The notes beneath the pieces are model-generated. The model did not search any database, was not told where the DNA came from, and was given only the letters and a program-made list of their open reading frames with translations. Positions 1 through 11,956 of a stretch of 64,000 nt of DNA are shown piece after piece (the first letter of the stretch is position 1; every line of letters starts with the position of its first letter). Source of the stretch: Lepas anatifera (lineage: Eukaryota > Arthropoda > Thecostraca > Lepadidae); the NCBI GenBank assembly GCA_034440635.1, contig JAOTON010001078.1, positions 261,001-325,000 on the forward strand, in the 5' to 3' direction. The translations under genes and the position numbers were made by a program.

Positions 1-424
1 TCTCTGAGGGCCACCAGAGTTGGTCTCGGTGGGCCCAAGAGTCTGACTTGGGGATCCGACAACTTTTCTCGGGGAGCCCAGGGTTGCTCTCGGATGGCCT
101 TTAAGAATTCGTCTCGGTGGCCTCAGAGTTGGTCTCCAAGGCCTTCGAGGGTTTGTCGCGTCGGCCCATCGAGTTGGTCTCGAACCTGGCTGAAAGTTGG
201 TTTCGGGGGTCCCTAGATTCGGTCCTTAGGGTCCCCGAGGTGGTTTCGGGAGACCCCAAGAATTGTTCTTGGGGCCCGCAGTGTTGATCTCGAGAACCTT
301 GAAGAGTTTGTCTTGGTTCGTGGGGCCCCCAGAGCTGGTCTCTGGGATCCCTAGACTCGTTTTCGGGCGACTCAAAAGTTTTTTTCTGGCGGGAGGGGAG
401 GTTTTGTCTCAAGGCGCCGGCCAA
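1..424. repeat. Degenerate tandem repeat, unit about 27-30 bp
   Basis: The phrase 'agttggtctc' with flanking 'ggcccc' or 'ggcctc' recurs every 27-30 bases from the window edge to about 420, with heavy divergence between copies. Both strands stay open for long stretches because of the repeat composition, so the open frames here are not taken as genes. The array is cut by the window start. Confidence 0.7.
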
Positions 425-1249
425 TTTTTATCAGTCTGCCCAAAAAAATCGTGTTGGGGGCACCTCAGAGATGGTCCCCGGGTCACAAAATAATAAAAAG
501 GATACCACGCTTTATTCAGCTAGATAAGCAAAGAAACAAGCAAGGGAGGTAAAAACAGCCAATAAAAGTCACGTGAACCACACCGATTCACTCCACAATC
601 ACATCAGCCATCGCTGACATTCTTTTTATTTTCATTAGCGATATTTGCACTTGGGGCCCCGTGCAGTGCCCCCGAGTCTATATTCACGCCCCTTCCCCCT
701 GAGCAAATAATGGATACACCCCTGCTCTGCTCTGAGAATTGTGATCTGGCCCTTATTGATGTACCAGACTAAGATTTCCAGCGCTAGCATTTGTCCCTGA
801 GGAATATGAGCTGATTTAGAAAAGTGAAAGTAAATTCATGTGGGGCGCAGTGGTGCGGTACTTGTCGCACTTGCTTTCTACGGGGTCGTCCGGGTTTATT
901 TCTGGTAGATTTCTTGAGTACGGAGAACCCGGCTCCTAAGAGAAAACAGTAATAAGAGTCGACAACGCCGTATAACCATAGCAGTGGATGAGTTGATAAA
1001 CCCCAAAAATTGTTATTCTGGTCAAAAGTCGGTTCACTTTTCTTATCCATGGGTGCCCATAAAACTATGAAGGGTTCTGCACGCAGCCGTCAATCGGGTA
1101 CTTCAGAACAGCTTTGGGAATAGGAGCTTCTTCTCCCCTCCGCCACGTGAGGCAAAGACTGATAAGGAACGATGATATTGAAAGCATCACAGTCTTAATG
1201 CGTGCTCAAACAATGGCATTAATCTAGAAACGGTGTGACGAGAATGCTA
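425..1249. other. No gene seen
   Basis: Mixed-composition sequence with short open frames only. No recognisable protein, RNA or element end was found. Confidence 0.5.
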
Positions 1250-1352
1250 TAAAACAAAAATAAAAAAACCGGAAAAACCCACAAAAAACCCGCAAAAACC
1301 CGGACCCGCGGGCTTTTTATAAAAAACCCGGTTTTTTCCAACCCTGCCTAAA
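1250..1352. repeat. AACCCG-rich segment, possible DNA-transposon terminus
   Basis: The segment alternates A-runs with 'acccg' blocks and ends in 'cccggttttttccaaccctg'. On the minus strand it starts CAGGGTTGG followed by an A-run and ACCGGGTTTT, which resembles termini of hAT-type non-autonomous elements. No matching opposite terminus was found nearby. Confidence 0.35.
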
Positions 1353-2027
1353 GTGTTGTCAAAAGTGGCAAACAAGAATCAGGTAACAGGCATACCGCTT
1401 ACGCACCACTGCAGGTCGCCGTTTTCTGGCTTTCTGTGAGACCCTGGGGGGCGGGGGGTACCTACCTACACCCGTACCAGCGCGTTTTTAACACACGCAA
1501 AAGGCTGCAACAACATATTTTTCGCGGATAAATGAACGCCGCGCATGCTTCCGGCTAAACTTTCAGGACAAAAATTGTCCCCTCCGTCTTCAAGGGGCCC
1601 CCTTGCGGGTCGGAGCTCCTGGGAGCATTCACACTGCACCAAACGAAAACAAAGGTTGCGGCCCCGCCTCCCGAATAGTTAAAAAATATTCGCATGTTTC
1701 ATCAATATGGTCAGGTAAGTACATATACCCTGCATTCTTATTTTGGGCCACGCAGAAATATTCCCCATTTAATGATCAGGAGGACACATAAGGCTTCTGC
1801 GCATTCATAATGAGGGACTGCCATGCTTTAGGTCCCAAGCCGCACCATCATTTTTCAAGTAGGCATTCAGCTGCCTTATACACTTAAACAACCATTAGCT
1901 AGATGGTTTTTCACTGCGTTAGAGTGCCGTTTATAATGATTTTCAGACACGAACTGGATCTAGTCCGATGATGTCGCAGGATTGCAATAGTTACATTCAG
2001 TCTGAACATTTGTATGAATATAAAAAA
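1353..2027. other. No gene seen
   Basis: Only short open frames with no recognisable product. The downstream edge is the TTAA of an inserted element. Confidence 0.4.
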
Positions 2028-2869
2028 TTAACACGCGTATTGACGGGGGTCTGAGCCACCTTCGCCTTGACGGGGGCGGGTACCCGCCCCCCTAAGATCT
2101 CGAGAACCGCGCTAGGTAGCGAAAAACGGCTAACGGCGTTGGATAGCTCATCCACTTCTCCATCGAAAATATTTGAAGAATTTTTGTCAGGTCACATTTA
2201 AGGTCACGAGAGGTCAAAACATGCCGTCATAGAGATAACATGTAAATGAAGTTTTTCGGCCATTCCATCTGAGCAAGTAAAGATAGAGCAAAACGATTTG
2301 AACTAAATTAATCCTCGCAGCAAGCCGAATCAAATGATATATAATATGATCTTGCTAGGTCAAATCAAGGATTTGACCTGACCTGAGGTCAGGTCAAGGT
2401 CAAATTGGGTAAAATTCATATCATTAGGACCGCAATAACGAGGCAAATCTAACACAGTTAAAATAAATGCTCTATCTCTATTCATTACTGAGTTATTCAG
2501 TTAAAACCATTTTCCCATGCATTTCCAATGGAGAGGTCATGGCTCGTACCTGACCTTAGGTCAACGCTATCAAAAATACCGGAACATATTTTAGAGAACT
2601 CGATGGGGCCATTGTGTGATACGAGTTTCAATCGGATAAGTTTACCCTGTTCAGACTTATGCAATCTTAAACTTTTTTGAGGTCAGGTCACTTGACCTGT
2701 ACTGGTGACCTGACCTGAGATGACCTAACCTTAAAATTTTGACAAAAGTTGTCAAAACTGATTAGGGAAAAGGTATGCCAAGTACGGCGGCGCTACGCGC
2801 CGCCGTTTCTATGCTTTCTCCAAAAACCCGAGGGAGGCGGGTACCCGCCCCCGTCAATACGCGTGTTAA
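2028..2869. mobile_element. TTAA-flanked MITE, family A copy 1 (842 bp)
   Basis: The element starts TTAA then cacgcgtattgacggggg and ends with the exact reverse complement followed by TTAA, giving an 18-bp perfect terminal inverted repeat. TTAA flanks suggest piggyBac-type mobilisation. There is no transposase. The interior holds many AGGTCA/TGACCT hexamers, including a near-palindrome at about 2372-2405. The right end carries a GCGGCG hairpin (about 2786-2808). Homologous copies lie at 15932-16771 and 28001-28849. Confidence 0.85.
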
Positions 2870-3655
2870 GAGGTAGGGATGAATACAAGGGAGGCCACCC
2901 ATCCACCTCAAAGACCTTTAAAATGTATTCAGTTTCGTTGTATTGTTGAAGAACCAGCTTTAGGGCTTTAAAAGTTTCGCCACAGCGGATGCATCAGTGC
3001 TTAATAGAAAATGTTATGGAGGCATAAGACAAGTCATGCCCATTTTAATCCAAAACCCTAAGACTAGAGGTGGTGACAGCACATCCCGTCATCCCCCCGC
3101 TTCCTGCCCCTCCTCTGCAGTCCGCGGCCTGAGGCAGAACGTGGCCCCACCGACGAGTGAGAGCATCGCATAGCATGGACGGTCCTGGGGGCAATGTTTA
3201 CAGCGAATGACTCACAGGAAGAGAGGCATGCAGGAGCTCGGATGATACCTCAGACATAACACAACCTCCTCCCGTCATGCTTGTACCCCGGGTCCCTAAA
3301 CCACCCCTGCAACTTCAAAAAAACCTCAACACAATGGCCATACCAAATAATATTTGAACATACATATTCTCTGTTGGCCGTTAAGAATATCTAACTGGAT
3401 TCGTTCGGGCTCATAAATACATTTGCTAAGAAATATACTCCTGGTTCCAATTTCGTATCTAGAAAAGCTAGGCTTCTAGTAAGTGGCGTAATAAAGAGCA
3501 GGGGTCGATTTTTCGAAATAATTGCGAGTGCCGAGACACTGAAACGATATTTACTTGATGCTTTAAAAAAACTACATCCTTTTTTCTACAACACCCCTAG
3601 AGACAGTCAAGTGCCTCCGTGACTCCTCTCAATTCATAGGTTATGGTAACACTCA
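2870..3655. other. No gene seen
   Basis: No coding, RNA or element feature could be supported. A short C/G-rich patch lies at about 3085-3160. Confidence 0.4.
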
Positions 3656-3663
3656 AATATATA

Positions 3664-3906
3664 TTAAACCCAAAAGGGCATGCAATCATAAACAATCCAT
3701 ATTTTCACAGTCATGCTCTGTCTTTCAAGCAGCTCAACCGACGCTTCTGGCATCTCTAATACATTGGATACATATCGAGTTGAACATCCATCAAATTTAT
3801 AAAGGTTATGGCCAGTGGCCCCAGCGCCAGCTTGTATTGCCGTGCCAGTGTTAACCCATCCAGCACACCACATTCCACCCCCACTGGATCGAGAAGAGAT
3901 TTCCAC
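3664..3906 (-). other. Unassigned coding-like segment shared with 60.7 kb
   Basis: The minus-strand reading has EISSRS, then GW-N-GT-IQA. A minus-strand reading at 60675-60875 has the same residues (EISSRS, GWFNAGTVIQA), and the bases match over about 70 positions. A weaker related phrase, VNGWVNKASVTCG, is read on the minus strand near 4240-4290. It could be a diverged exon or repeat-borne coding. I do not recognise the family. No clean splice sites were established, so it is listed as a segment rather than a gene. Confidence 0.3.
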
Positions 3907-4581
3907 ACTTCATGTGAATTGTTTGGATATATTGATTTGTCGGAGGAAATAATGGGCCAGGTTGAACAGATGCTGGGGCAGTCGATTATTTTGCGATAAG
4001 AAAAAATTATTTTGGATACGAAAAAATCATACATCTAAGAAATATATCCCTAACTTTTGGGGAAATAGAGTATTGGGAGAGCAGTCCAACATTGGAGGGC
4101 CGTGGAGGGGAGGCCAGCACTAAAGTATAACAAGTTGACGGGCTTCTTTTGCAGTTGTGTAATCATCAGCGGCCGATAGTGTCGTATGCACCCAGCTGGC
4201 GATGACGAACATGTTTTCTCCCCGTGGATGAAACAGAAGAATACTGGGGCCACATGTAACACTGGCTTTATTTACCCAACCATTCACAAATACCACCAGC
4301 TTGTACACCACGCATGCCCAATTGAATGCTGTCTTAATGAACGAAATTTGGCCGTGAAAGAGCCCAACTCTGTTCTGGTTTCATTGTTTGGGGAAGCTCT
4401 GCAAAATAATTCCCTTGTGAATCCCATCACGCTACTCAAGTTTGCTAGAAGCTGTAAACCTGAAATGCCGGAGGTCAGAAGCCGAACAATTGTACGGTGT
4501 ACCTGGTGCGGTTCACTCTGTGCCCCTTTGTTCAGCACGTATTTGGCTATCACCATGGCGCCAGGTGTCGAGGTAACTCAA

Positions 4582-4741
4582 TAGCGGATACAAGGGGGAC
4601 CAGGGACTCAGCCCCCCCCAAATGTCAGAGTGCCTATACTAACTGTATAGCCGGAGGCCGGTCCGAGGCTAAGGCGAGGGAGGCTCGAGCCCCCTGTCCC
4701 CCTCCCCTCCCCCACGAAATGGAATCCGGGATCCGCCACTG
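4582..4741. mobile_element. Small inverted-repeat element, family M copy 1
   Basis: It begins agcggatacaaggggg and ends ccgggatccgccact, so its ends are imperfect inverted repeats. The body is rich in ctcgagcccc / ggggctc. Related copies lie at 16902-17065, 21269-21431 and 60307-60483, all about 160-177 bp. It is non-coding. Confidence 0.7.
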
Positions 4742-6023
4742 GGGCAACTGTAGTGGGGTCAAACGTTAACAAAATTCCCTTACACCGTGAGTGTTTTTTC
4801 CATGTCTTCAATTCCAATCATTGGTGTTTGCAGGTATATTTTGTCAAGAGAATGAGCATCGTACGCCCACCGGCCTATGTCGGCGCAAGAAACTTAAAAT
4901 GCGTACAAAAAGAACTTCACTCAGTCGAATTTAGGGACTTGCGTCGAGACATAAAAGGACTTTACAGTATACATTGGCATTGCATTGGAACAATTGACTT
5001 CGCATTCCGTAACAGCTAACCCAGGGCTGAACCCAGGGCTGGGGGCCAGCTGTAACGCGTGCAGAGACATTTTGAAGCTCGAATACGGAATAAAGTACTA
5101 AATAGGTTTCCAGTTTCTGGCAAGTCAAAACATGAAAGTACATCGTGACAAAATGATAAACATATCGTGACAGACAGTCCCCCGCCCGTCCTAAGACAAA
5201 ATAGTGGGAGGGATTCCCAGCCGATATTGGCTGGAATGTGTGGACTGGCTTTTGATGTCGCTTCGTGGCCTTGGGGCTCGCCCTTACTCCGTACTGGACG
5301 ACCCTGCGCACCCCAATGACGTAATCCCGATCTCAGTTCGATTGTAAAGCTTTGCTCTCAGGGGCAGCCCTCTGACATTTTGGTGGACGGATGGCTGACT
5401 TGACTGACCTAGCTCTCACGGCTAGACAGGCTGACTGCCTGAATCCTCGAAACAATAGTTTTAGTAGGGTATATATCAGTGTTCCAACTTCTGAAAGCTT
5501 GGAGATGAAGGTATCATTAGGGGCTTCCGCTAGCGCCCATCCCTGGACATGCGTATTACTAAGGAGGTAGCTGTCCAGATTCCAGCTGGAGAAAAACGTG
5601 CCCTGTCGAGACTTTCCACTTTTAATAGCCAAAGCATGCCTGTGCCTTGTCGCTGGATTCGAGGCGCTGCCTCCCTCGGTTTTTGTCTGGCACCGCGACT
5701 GCGGGACAAGGAGCGCTCTTCAAGGTAAACCGGTACCGGCACCGGCACTGACTAGCCCTGAAACCCACAGAGAAAGGTGAAGATTCTTTTCATTGGATAC
5801 TTTGAAACTTCCGAGAGTATTTGAGCAATGCATGCCCTCTTAAGTTCGATGAAATACCTACCAATACCGGGATGCTTTGTTCGAGCAGCATCCTTCGTCC
5901 AAACCTCAGGCACTTCACAGGACCCGAGTAGAGCAAAGCCCTTCCCCTGATATGAATCCAAAAGCTTATTTAAAAGGAGGACATACCTTTCGTGCTTATC
6001 CGTAGGTAGCAGAAGTTTGGGGG
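4742..6023. other. No supported gene
   Basis: A minus-strand frame at 5752-6027 (91 codons, LLLPTDKHERYVLLLNKLL and so on) reads like ordinary protein. It has no recognised family and no convincing splice sites, so it is left as a possible exon only. Confidence 0.3.
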
Positions 6024-6029
6024 TCACGC

Positions 6030-6300
6030 CCTTCCGCCCGCTCCTCTGACAAACCTCCTCACCACCAACACGACACCGGGCGCTCGACTGAGGCCCGGCA
6101 CCGACCGGGGCTGTTGATATCGGCCGGCATTCAGTGCAGAGGCAGCTGTGCGGCGTCGGCCCGTATCGGATGGAGTGTCCCGCGCACGACCCCGCCGTTT
6201 CTTACCTGAACGGAGGCGGTCAGCCTCCGGCCGACTAGCAAGTCGGAGAGGTGGAAAAACGACAACAGCGAAAACCTGCCTGATGCTGGCGAGATCCCTC
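6030..6300. other. GC-rich, CpG-dense island
   Basis: Dense CG dinucleotides and high GC stand out from the AT-richer flanks. Such islands often mark promoters or first exons. No TATA, initiator or convincing splice donor could be tied to it. Confidence 0.4.
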
Positions 6301-6445
6301 ACTATTTTTCAAGCTGATGCGACAGACCAGCGAGGAGAAATCAGGGTTCTGTCTTCGCATAGACATAGGAACGTCCAGAATATTGGGGGGGGCAGCGGGC
6401 ATTTTGAAGTCATTTCTTTCCAGTCAACGCCATAGGGTTAATGGT

Positions 6446-6510
6446 TAAGAATCATGAATATTGGGGGGGCCATGGCCCCCTGGCGCACCCCGTTCCTACG
6501 CCTATGTGTC
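6446..6510. repeat. Dispersed repeat fragment with GGGGCCATGGCCCC core
   Basis: The segment atgaatattgggggggccat through cctacgcctatg is closely matched in reverse orientation at about 19598-19660, so it is a dispersed element end. It has no coding capacity. Confidence 0.5.
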
Positions 6511-6949
6511 TTCGCACGCGTCGAAATGGTGGGCCTGGTCATCCACATTTCACGAGAAAATTTCCAGATTTCTGCCATATTAGAAAGAAATTGGAAAACA
6601 GTGTAACCAGCCACCGCAGAAAACAAAAATAGGTCCAAGTCCTATTTGTTTTTCGTTCTAGGAGGCAAAGCTTCTTGTTGGCGACAGCTTGAAAATTGAC
6701 TGGCTCCCTCACTTTTCTTTGCCGCTATGCTGAAGGCATCTATTTTGAAAATCCCGCGAATAGCTTCATTTGTGTACAACTGAGGCAAACAGGTGAACGA
6801 CAGCTGCTGTAGCTCGCCAGAGATTCAGCCACTGGGTGGGACGTATCTTTGGCACGTTCTCAATCAATTAGTTAGGTACAGGTAGGTAGATTTGTTCAGG
6901 TAGGATGAATCCAAGATGATTCAGCAATGCAGGATGATTCTAGAATATT

Positions 6950-7050
6950 GCAATATAAATAATAGAATATTTAATATAGAAATAAAGCATATAAATAGAA
7001 CATATAAGAAAAATATAGAAATATATATATAAATATATAGAAAAATATAG
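6950..7050. repeat. AT-rich simple sequence
   Basis: About 100 bases of ataaatagaatata-like low-complexity sequence directly precede the truncated LINE coding region. Confidence 0.7.
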
Positions 7051-7694
7051 ATGAAATACGTGACCTGGGAGTTATTCTAGACACCAAATTGACTTTTGTT
7101 CCACATATATCCAAAACTGTCAGTCAAGCCAACAGAGCACTTGGCCTTCTTCTCCGCTCATTTAAAACGGCTTCCAGGGGAGCTAAATTCGATAACAAAT
7201 CCCTCCTGGCAGCTTATTTCGCCAATGTAAGATCTATACTTGAGTACGGAAGTGTTGTCTGGGCGGGAGTAGCCAAATCCCACGCTGAGCGCGTGGACAG
7301 AGTGCAACATAAATTTCTTATTTGGTTAAATAATCACTCTACTCAACAATGTTACTCTATATCTTATGACTCGCTTTTGAACCATTTCGGCCTCCCATCA
7401 CTTGCTGCACGCAGGCTTCAGTTTGATCTCATTTTCCTAAAAAGTATCTTTTCAGGCAAAATTAACTCCATCGACCTGCTAAATTGTTTCCCCTTGCATA
7501 TCCCATCCCGGCTCACTCGCTCCTTGCGACTCTTCGCTGAGCGCCGCGGCCGTGTCAGCACTGTCAGCGGGGGGCTTTTCTGTAGGGTGCCGAGAGGCAT
7601 GAACACATTTCTAGCCGCTTCCGGGGCGGACTTCTTTTGTGATGATTTTAATACTTTCAAGACATATGTGGTGAGATTTGTAAATGCTCGGTAG
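7051..7694 (+). pseudogene. 5'-truncated non-LTR retrotransposon, reverse transcriptase C-terminus
   Basis: The open frame starts in mid-protein at about 7051 with the reading DEIRDLGVILDTKLTF. This matches the conserved 'DLGV..D..L.F..HI' block that follows the polymerase palm in Jockey/CR1-type elements. It continues with ILEYGSVVW, RVDRVQHKFL and LPSLAARRLQFDL, which are typical C-terminal landmarks, and ends at a TAG at 7692-7694. The catalytic palm and endonuclease are missing, so this is a classic 5'-truncated copy. About 200 codons survive without a stop. A 3' UTR follows to the AATAAA-type tail near 8165 and is interrupted by the palindrome at 7882-8112. The full-length LINE at 33-40 kb belongs to a different family. 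Confidence 0.85.
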
Positions 7695-7881
7695 GAACTG
7701 CACTATTAGCTCTTATCTCTTTTATATATTTCTGTGTTTTTATATTTATATATTTTAACTTTTACCGCTTTTAGGAAGCACACTGTCTCGATTCTTGTGA
7801 TTTAGATAGTCTTTTTAGTGCTTTGACTTCGCCTGTGAGTGGATTTTGTCTCGAAATGACATGATAAGTGGATGAGAATGA

Positions 7882-8112
7882 ATTACATAAATATAAAGGA
7901 CTTCTCCACTAGTGAAAATGAAAAACGTTCGGAGCTTTCGGCTATATTTTATCAGCCTTCGTCAGCGAGTGGTCGGATCGATCGGTGGACATCGGAAGAC
8001 GATGTCCACCGATCGATCCGACCACTCGCTGACGAAGGCTGATAAAATATAGCCGAAAGCTCCGAACGTTTTTCATTTTCACTGGTGGAGAAGTCCTTTA
8101 TATTTATGTAAT
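7882..8112. repeat. 231-bp near-perfect palindrome (foldback element)
   Basis: Two 113-nt arms (7882-7994 and 8000-8112) are reverse complements except for one position in ccac[t/c]agtg, with a 5-nt loop (7995-7999). It interrupts the 3' untranslated region of the truncated LINE. Each arm contains an outward-facing CTGACGA ... GAAA core. Confidence 0.9.
8029..8060 (+). ncRNA. Hammerhead-ribozyme-like core (mirrored at 7934-7965 minus)
   Basis: The order CTGACGA (8029-8035), stem ggct/agcc (8037-8040 with 8051-8054) and GAAA (8055-8058) matches the conserved hammerhead core of CUGANGA, helix II and GAAA. Hammerheads are known from Penelope-like and retrozyme elements. I could not identify a convincing cleavage triplet with proper helices I and III, because the palindrome forces competing pairing. 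A related sequence lies at 63575-63625 on the minus strand. This is suggestive only. Confidence 0.35.
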
Positions 8113-8139
8113 GGATTTTATCTGTTGGCGATTATTTGG

Positions 8140-8165
8140 AATAAATAAAATAAAATAAATAAAAT
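8140..8165 (+). repeat. LINE 3' tail, AATAAA-type repeat
   Basis: The run 'aataaataaaataaaataaa' follows the LINE 3' untranslated region. Such short tandem tails are typical 3' ends of CR1/Jockey-like insertions. Confidence 0.5.
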
Positions 8166-11100
8166 GAACAAAGACAAGTTTTATGTTTAATCAATAAATA
8201 CAAAAGCAGCGAACACCCTTTTCATTCGTTTGATTGTTTCCGTTCCTTCATTTGCTTCAAGGGAGATACGCGAAAACATTTATTGGCTAGATCAAAACGT
8301 CGCAAAAATTCTTTCAGAAGCCCTTTCCTCATTTTTGCGAATTCAGCCTCCAAATCCCTTAAAATCGCTCTCAAAGTCAACATTTCTAGACGACTGATCG
8401 GGAACACTTGCTATCGATTAAATGACGCAGCCTCGGCTATGACCATCAATTTCTGTAAGAACTAGGTCTCATCTGTCCTAAACAGTGGAGCAGAACCTCG
8501 AACTACCACAGGAAAAAATTACTTAAGAAAAAGCATTCCAAAACACTTTTGAAACATAAATTTAAGACTTTAGGAAATCCCAATTGACCAATCAGAAGCC
8601 TAGGAATTCTCCTACCGGGGGCACGTGACCTATCTGATGCAACAGTCTCGTCATCCTGGGAATTTTGTAGAAAACGACTGAAGACTCGAGCTATGAAACG
8701 ACTGAAGACTTGAGTCATTATTTTGTGTTCCATTTCTAGGGCAAACTGATTCATTTTGTAGTTTTTACAGGTCTATAAAATTAGTTCAAATACAGATAGG
8801 TACAGGAGAAGACATATTTATTACAAAAATGGTTACTTTTAAACTTTAAATAGTTTTTGAAAACTAAGAGATGAAGAACAGGTTTCAGCCTCTTACTGGT
8901 ACTGCTAAAATATTTCGATAACAGTTCAGTGGTCTCCAAAAAATCTTGCCGACAATACAAAAATAATAAACAGTTTCGTAATCAATATTTTTCAAATAAC
9001 AAAAAACCACAATACATTTTTTCGCATATATCCCTTTAATCATAACTTTCTATTTTACTGATCTGTGATGTACCTATGTGTTGCACGCTTGGGCAGTTCT
9101 AATAAATATTCGGATTTATTTTTTTCGCCCGGGTGTGGGGGCGGCGAAGGATGGCACGTACCTCCTCCTCCATCAACCCACCTGACACCCCCTGGGGCCG
9201 CCCCCAAAACCCCACTGAAATGTCGCTTCCCAATCTACAAGCATTTTCCACCCAGCAGGGCATATTTTAAGCTACAAAGTGGATGTCATTTCGCCCACCA
9301 GTCCCACATGCTATGTCCATCAGTGAACGGCCCTGAACGGCCCAGTGCCCACCAGTCACCAGTCATTTGATGCTCTAGGAGTGTCCTTTCGCTAGGGATT
9401 CGTGCCCTTTTCAGCCGAATGCCCACCAGTACAAATTCCTTAAAATTTGCCCTGCCCCCCCCCAGCGGTGCAATGCTGCTCCCCTCTGATAGGTCTTACT
9501 TTAGAATTATCATCCCCCCACCAGGCTCAGATGGCGCTCTCTCCGGACCCGTGTCCCCTTCCATCAGAAGCCCTGGATCCGCCTCTTTTCAAACTAAAAA
9601 CGACCCACCCGACACCCCGCAGGCACTAATAGGGCATTATCGGGATTATATCTACCCGACATAAAAGGAGAAGTTTCACGAGAAATTAAGGCGGCCCTGT
9701 GTATATCTTCACGCGGCATTGTTGCCTCCGCCAGTGTTGACGGGGGCCCGGCGCGTCTGTGGCCAGCTGCCGGGTATTTTCACCCGAGGTCGCCGCTGTT
9801 TACCTTGCTTCACTGTCGATGGCGTTTTCCCTGCCAGCACACAAAACTTGCGGTTACAATCGGTCCGCCGTGGTTTACGGCTGCCGGCGGTTGTGGGAGG
9901 TGCAGAGTGCTTGGAATCCAGCCGCGAAGGTCTGAGTCAGCCACATGTGGCACTATGGACGTCGAAAGCGGAGGGGGAGGCGCAAGCCCCTAACGCAAAA
10001 AACAAGGAGAGCCCAAAAATTTTGGGACTCGGCCTAGGATTTTCGCCATTTTTTATTTCCGCGTGACCTGAATGTGTTGGTAATACGTATCGTATTCAGA
10101 GAAAACCTAAATGCTCAAAATTTTCCTCCCCATCCCTGCCCCGGCTCCCCCCTCCCAGGTGAATACTCGGTAGTGACGTTCCGACAGCCCTGTGTGTCAC
10201 ACTCACCGCTCTCCGTCGCAGTCCAGTCAGAAGCAGAGCGGTACACTGAACCGTCAGGCATGGGTTTACTGCAGGGACGGACTGGTGCATTTGCTTCTAC
10301 CTGTACCACAGAGTCCAGCTAGTAGCAGTGATGTACTCCACACCGCCGGGCATGAGCCTCCTGAGGCACGCTGCACCGCAAGGCTTATGCACACTGCCAT
10401 GATACCGTGCTGTAGCTTATGGATATTCGAAGGTCTACGATATGTTGTTCGATTGCTCTGAATGACCTGGATTTCCATCAAAAGCGCTGGGCTAATTGTT
10501 GCCCGTAAACGGAACATTATCTTCTCATTTTCAAAAGTCACAAATCTTTCTCCTTTTGCCAAAGATTTCCGTGGAGAAGAACGCCCAAATGACTATCACA
10601 CTAATAAAAATGACCTCCAAAGGATGTCTTTTTTAATCGAGGAATTATTTTAAAATATTTGCTATATCGAGTATTTTACTAACTAAAGGCAAGAAAAGTG
10701 GTCATTGTGATAGACAATGACCTTTTATTCTGTCCATGTTCAAGCCAGATGTGAAAGACCTGTTTTAAGAGGAATGTGTAAACAAAATGGACTGAGTTGG
10801 GCGCTTTAGCCGGGTGATCATTTTACGGGAACGTATACATTTTGATTAAAATACGGTAGCAGGAGTGTGGATTTATATCTATTTGGGAGTACCAAGGCAC
10901 CCCCAATGATGTGCTGGGCAGTGGGCACCCCAATGATGATTTGGGCACCCGCACCAAAAGGTGAAGCAAAGTCCTTATAAAGTGCGCAAATAGAGGAAAT
11001 TATCAACAAATACCTTCTTCCACAGCGCTATCGTGACATTCTGCATCTGACCTACAACTTAATATTTCATCAAACTACGGAAAGCCTCAGACACAATGGA

Positions 11101-11230
11101 CAATAAATATGGATGACGTTTCAAGTCCCGAATTACATTGTGCCTTTTCACTATCCAACACGGAGCAAAGCAGCACGTGTTGCCCTCTTCTGGCATATTA
11201 TCTGGTTGTACTTCGGCAGCGCTCCGTATT
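8166..11230. other. No supported gene; GC-rich patch at 9700-9990
   Basis: The open frames are short and of no recognised family. C-rich tracts at 9140-9220 and 9440-9620 inflate them. The patch at 9700-9990 is CpG-dense and might mark a promoter. Nothing else could be supported. Confidence 0.35.
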
Positions 11231-11559
11231 AGTTCTCACTCTCTGTAACTCGTGCGACAGTTAGGTTTGAGATTCATGAACGTCTCTCTCTTCCTCCCCT
11301 TGGTTACTTTGGGACTGGGCCCCAATCCTCTCCACTCAGCAGAAACCCATCGCGACACTCCCGACTTCAGCGAACTCGGCCGCCGGCTAACCTGTGTTGA
11401 CTGCCGCCGTCTCGCCTGTACCGAAGAGCAGCCTCAGATGGTGTGGCCGTTAGAGAGCAAGGTATGGCTAGAAATGTTTGAAAAAAACATAATGTTTATA
11501 CATCTCCTGGTTCATGGTTTAAAGCTCTATCATTTTCACGGAGAAACTTCCGCTGAATT

Positions 11560-11720
11560 TCTCGCGATACAAGTGAACGCGCCTCCACCAATCAGCGGCC
11601 GCCACCCGCCGGCTGCCGCGTTTGCCTGCGGGGCACAGAGGTTACAGAGGTCACGCCGGGCGCCGCTGACGCTGAGTTCAAGCCTCGGTGAGGAGGGGTC
11701 GCGTGCCAGATTATAAAACA
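11560..11720. promoter_or_regulatory. GC-rich island with CCAAT box
   Basis: A CpG-dense block contains 'ccaccaatcagcggccgcc', a CCAAT-type motif, and then a donor-like 'tcggtgagg'. It follows a 150-codon open plus frame (11252-11716) of no recognised family. It may be a promoter or first exon, but no transcript structure could be derived. Confidence 0.3.
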
Positions 11721-11956
11721 AACGTGCGTGGTGTTGAAAATGGTGGTCGTTGTGCCTGGCGTCAGACTAAGGGAGGGGGACCGGTGTAGGGGACATTCTG
11801 TGCACGTGGGTGGACGTTTGTTTGTAGATATAAGGGCTAGGTGTTTGTGCAATGAGCAGTGCCACTAACACTGGAAAAACATGCGAGTGTTATTTACATG
11901 CGAGTGTACAAATATGAGTGCGAGTTCATTACAGGAGTTTGGTATATGAGTAGGTT

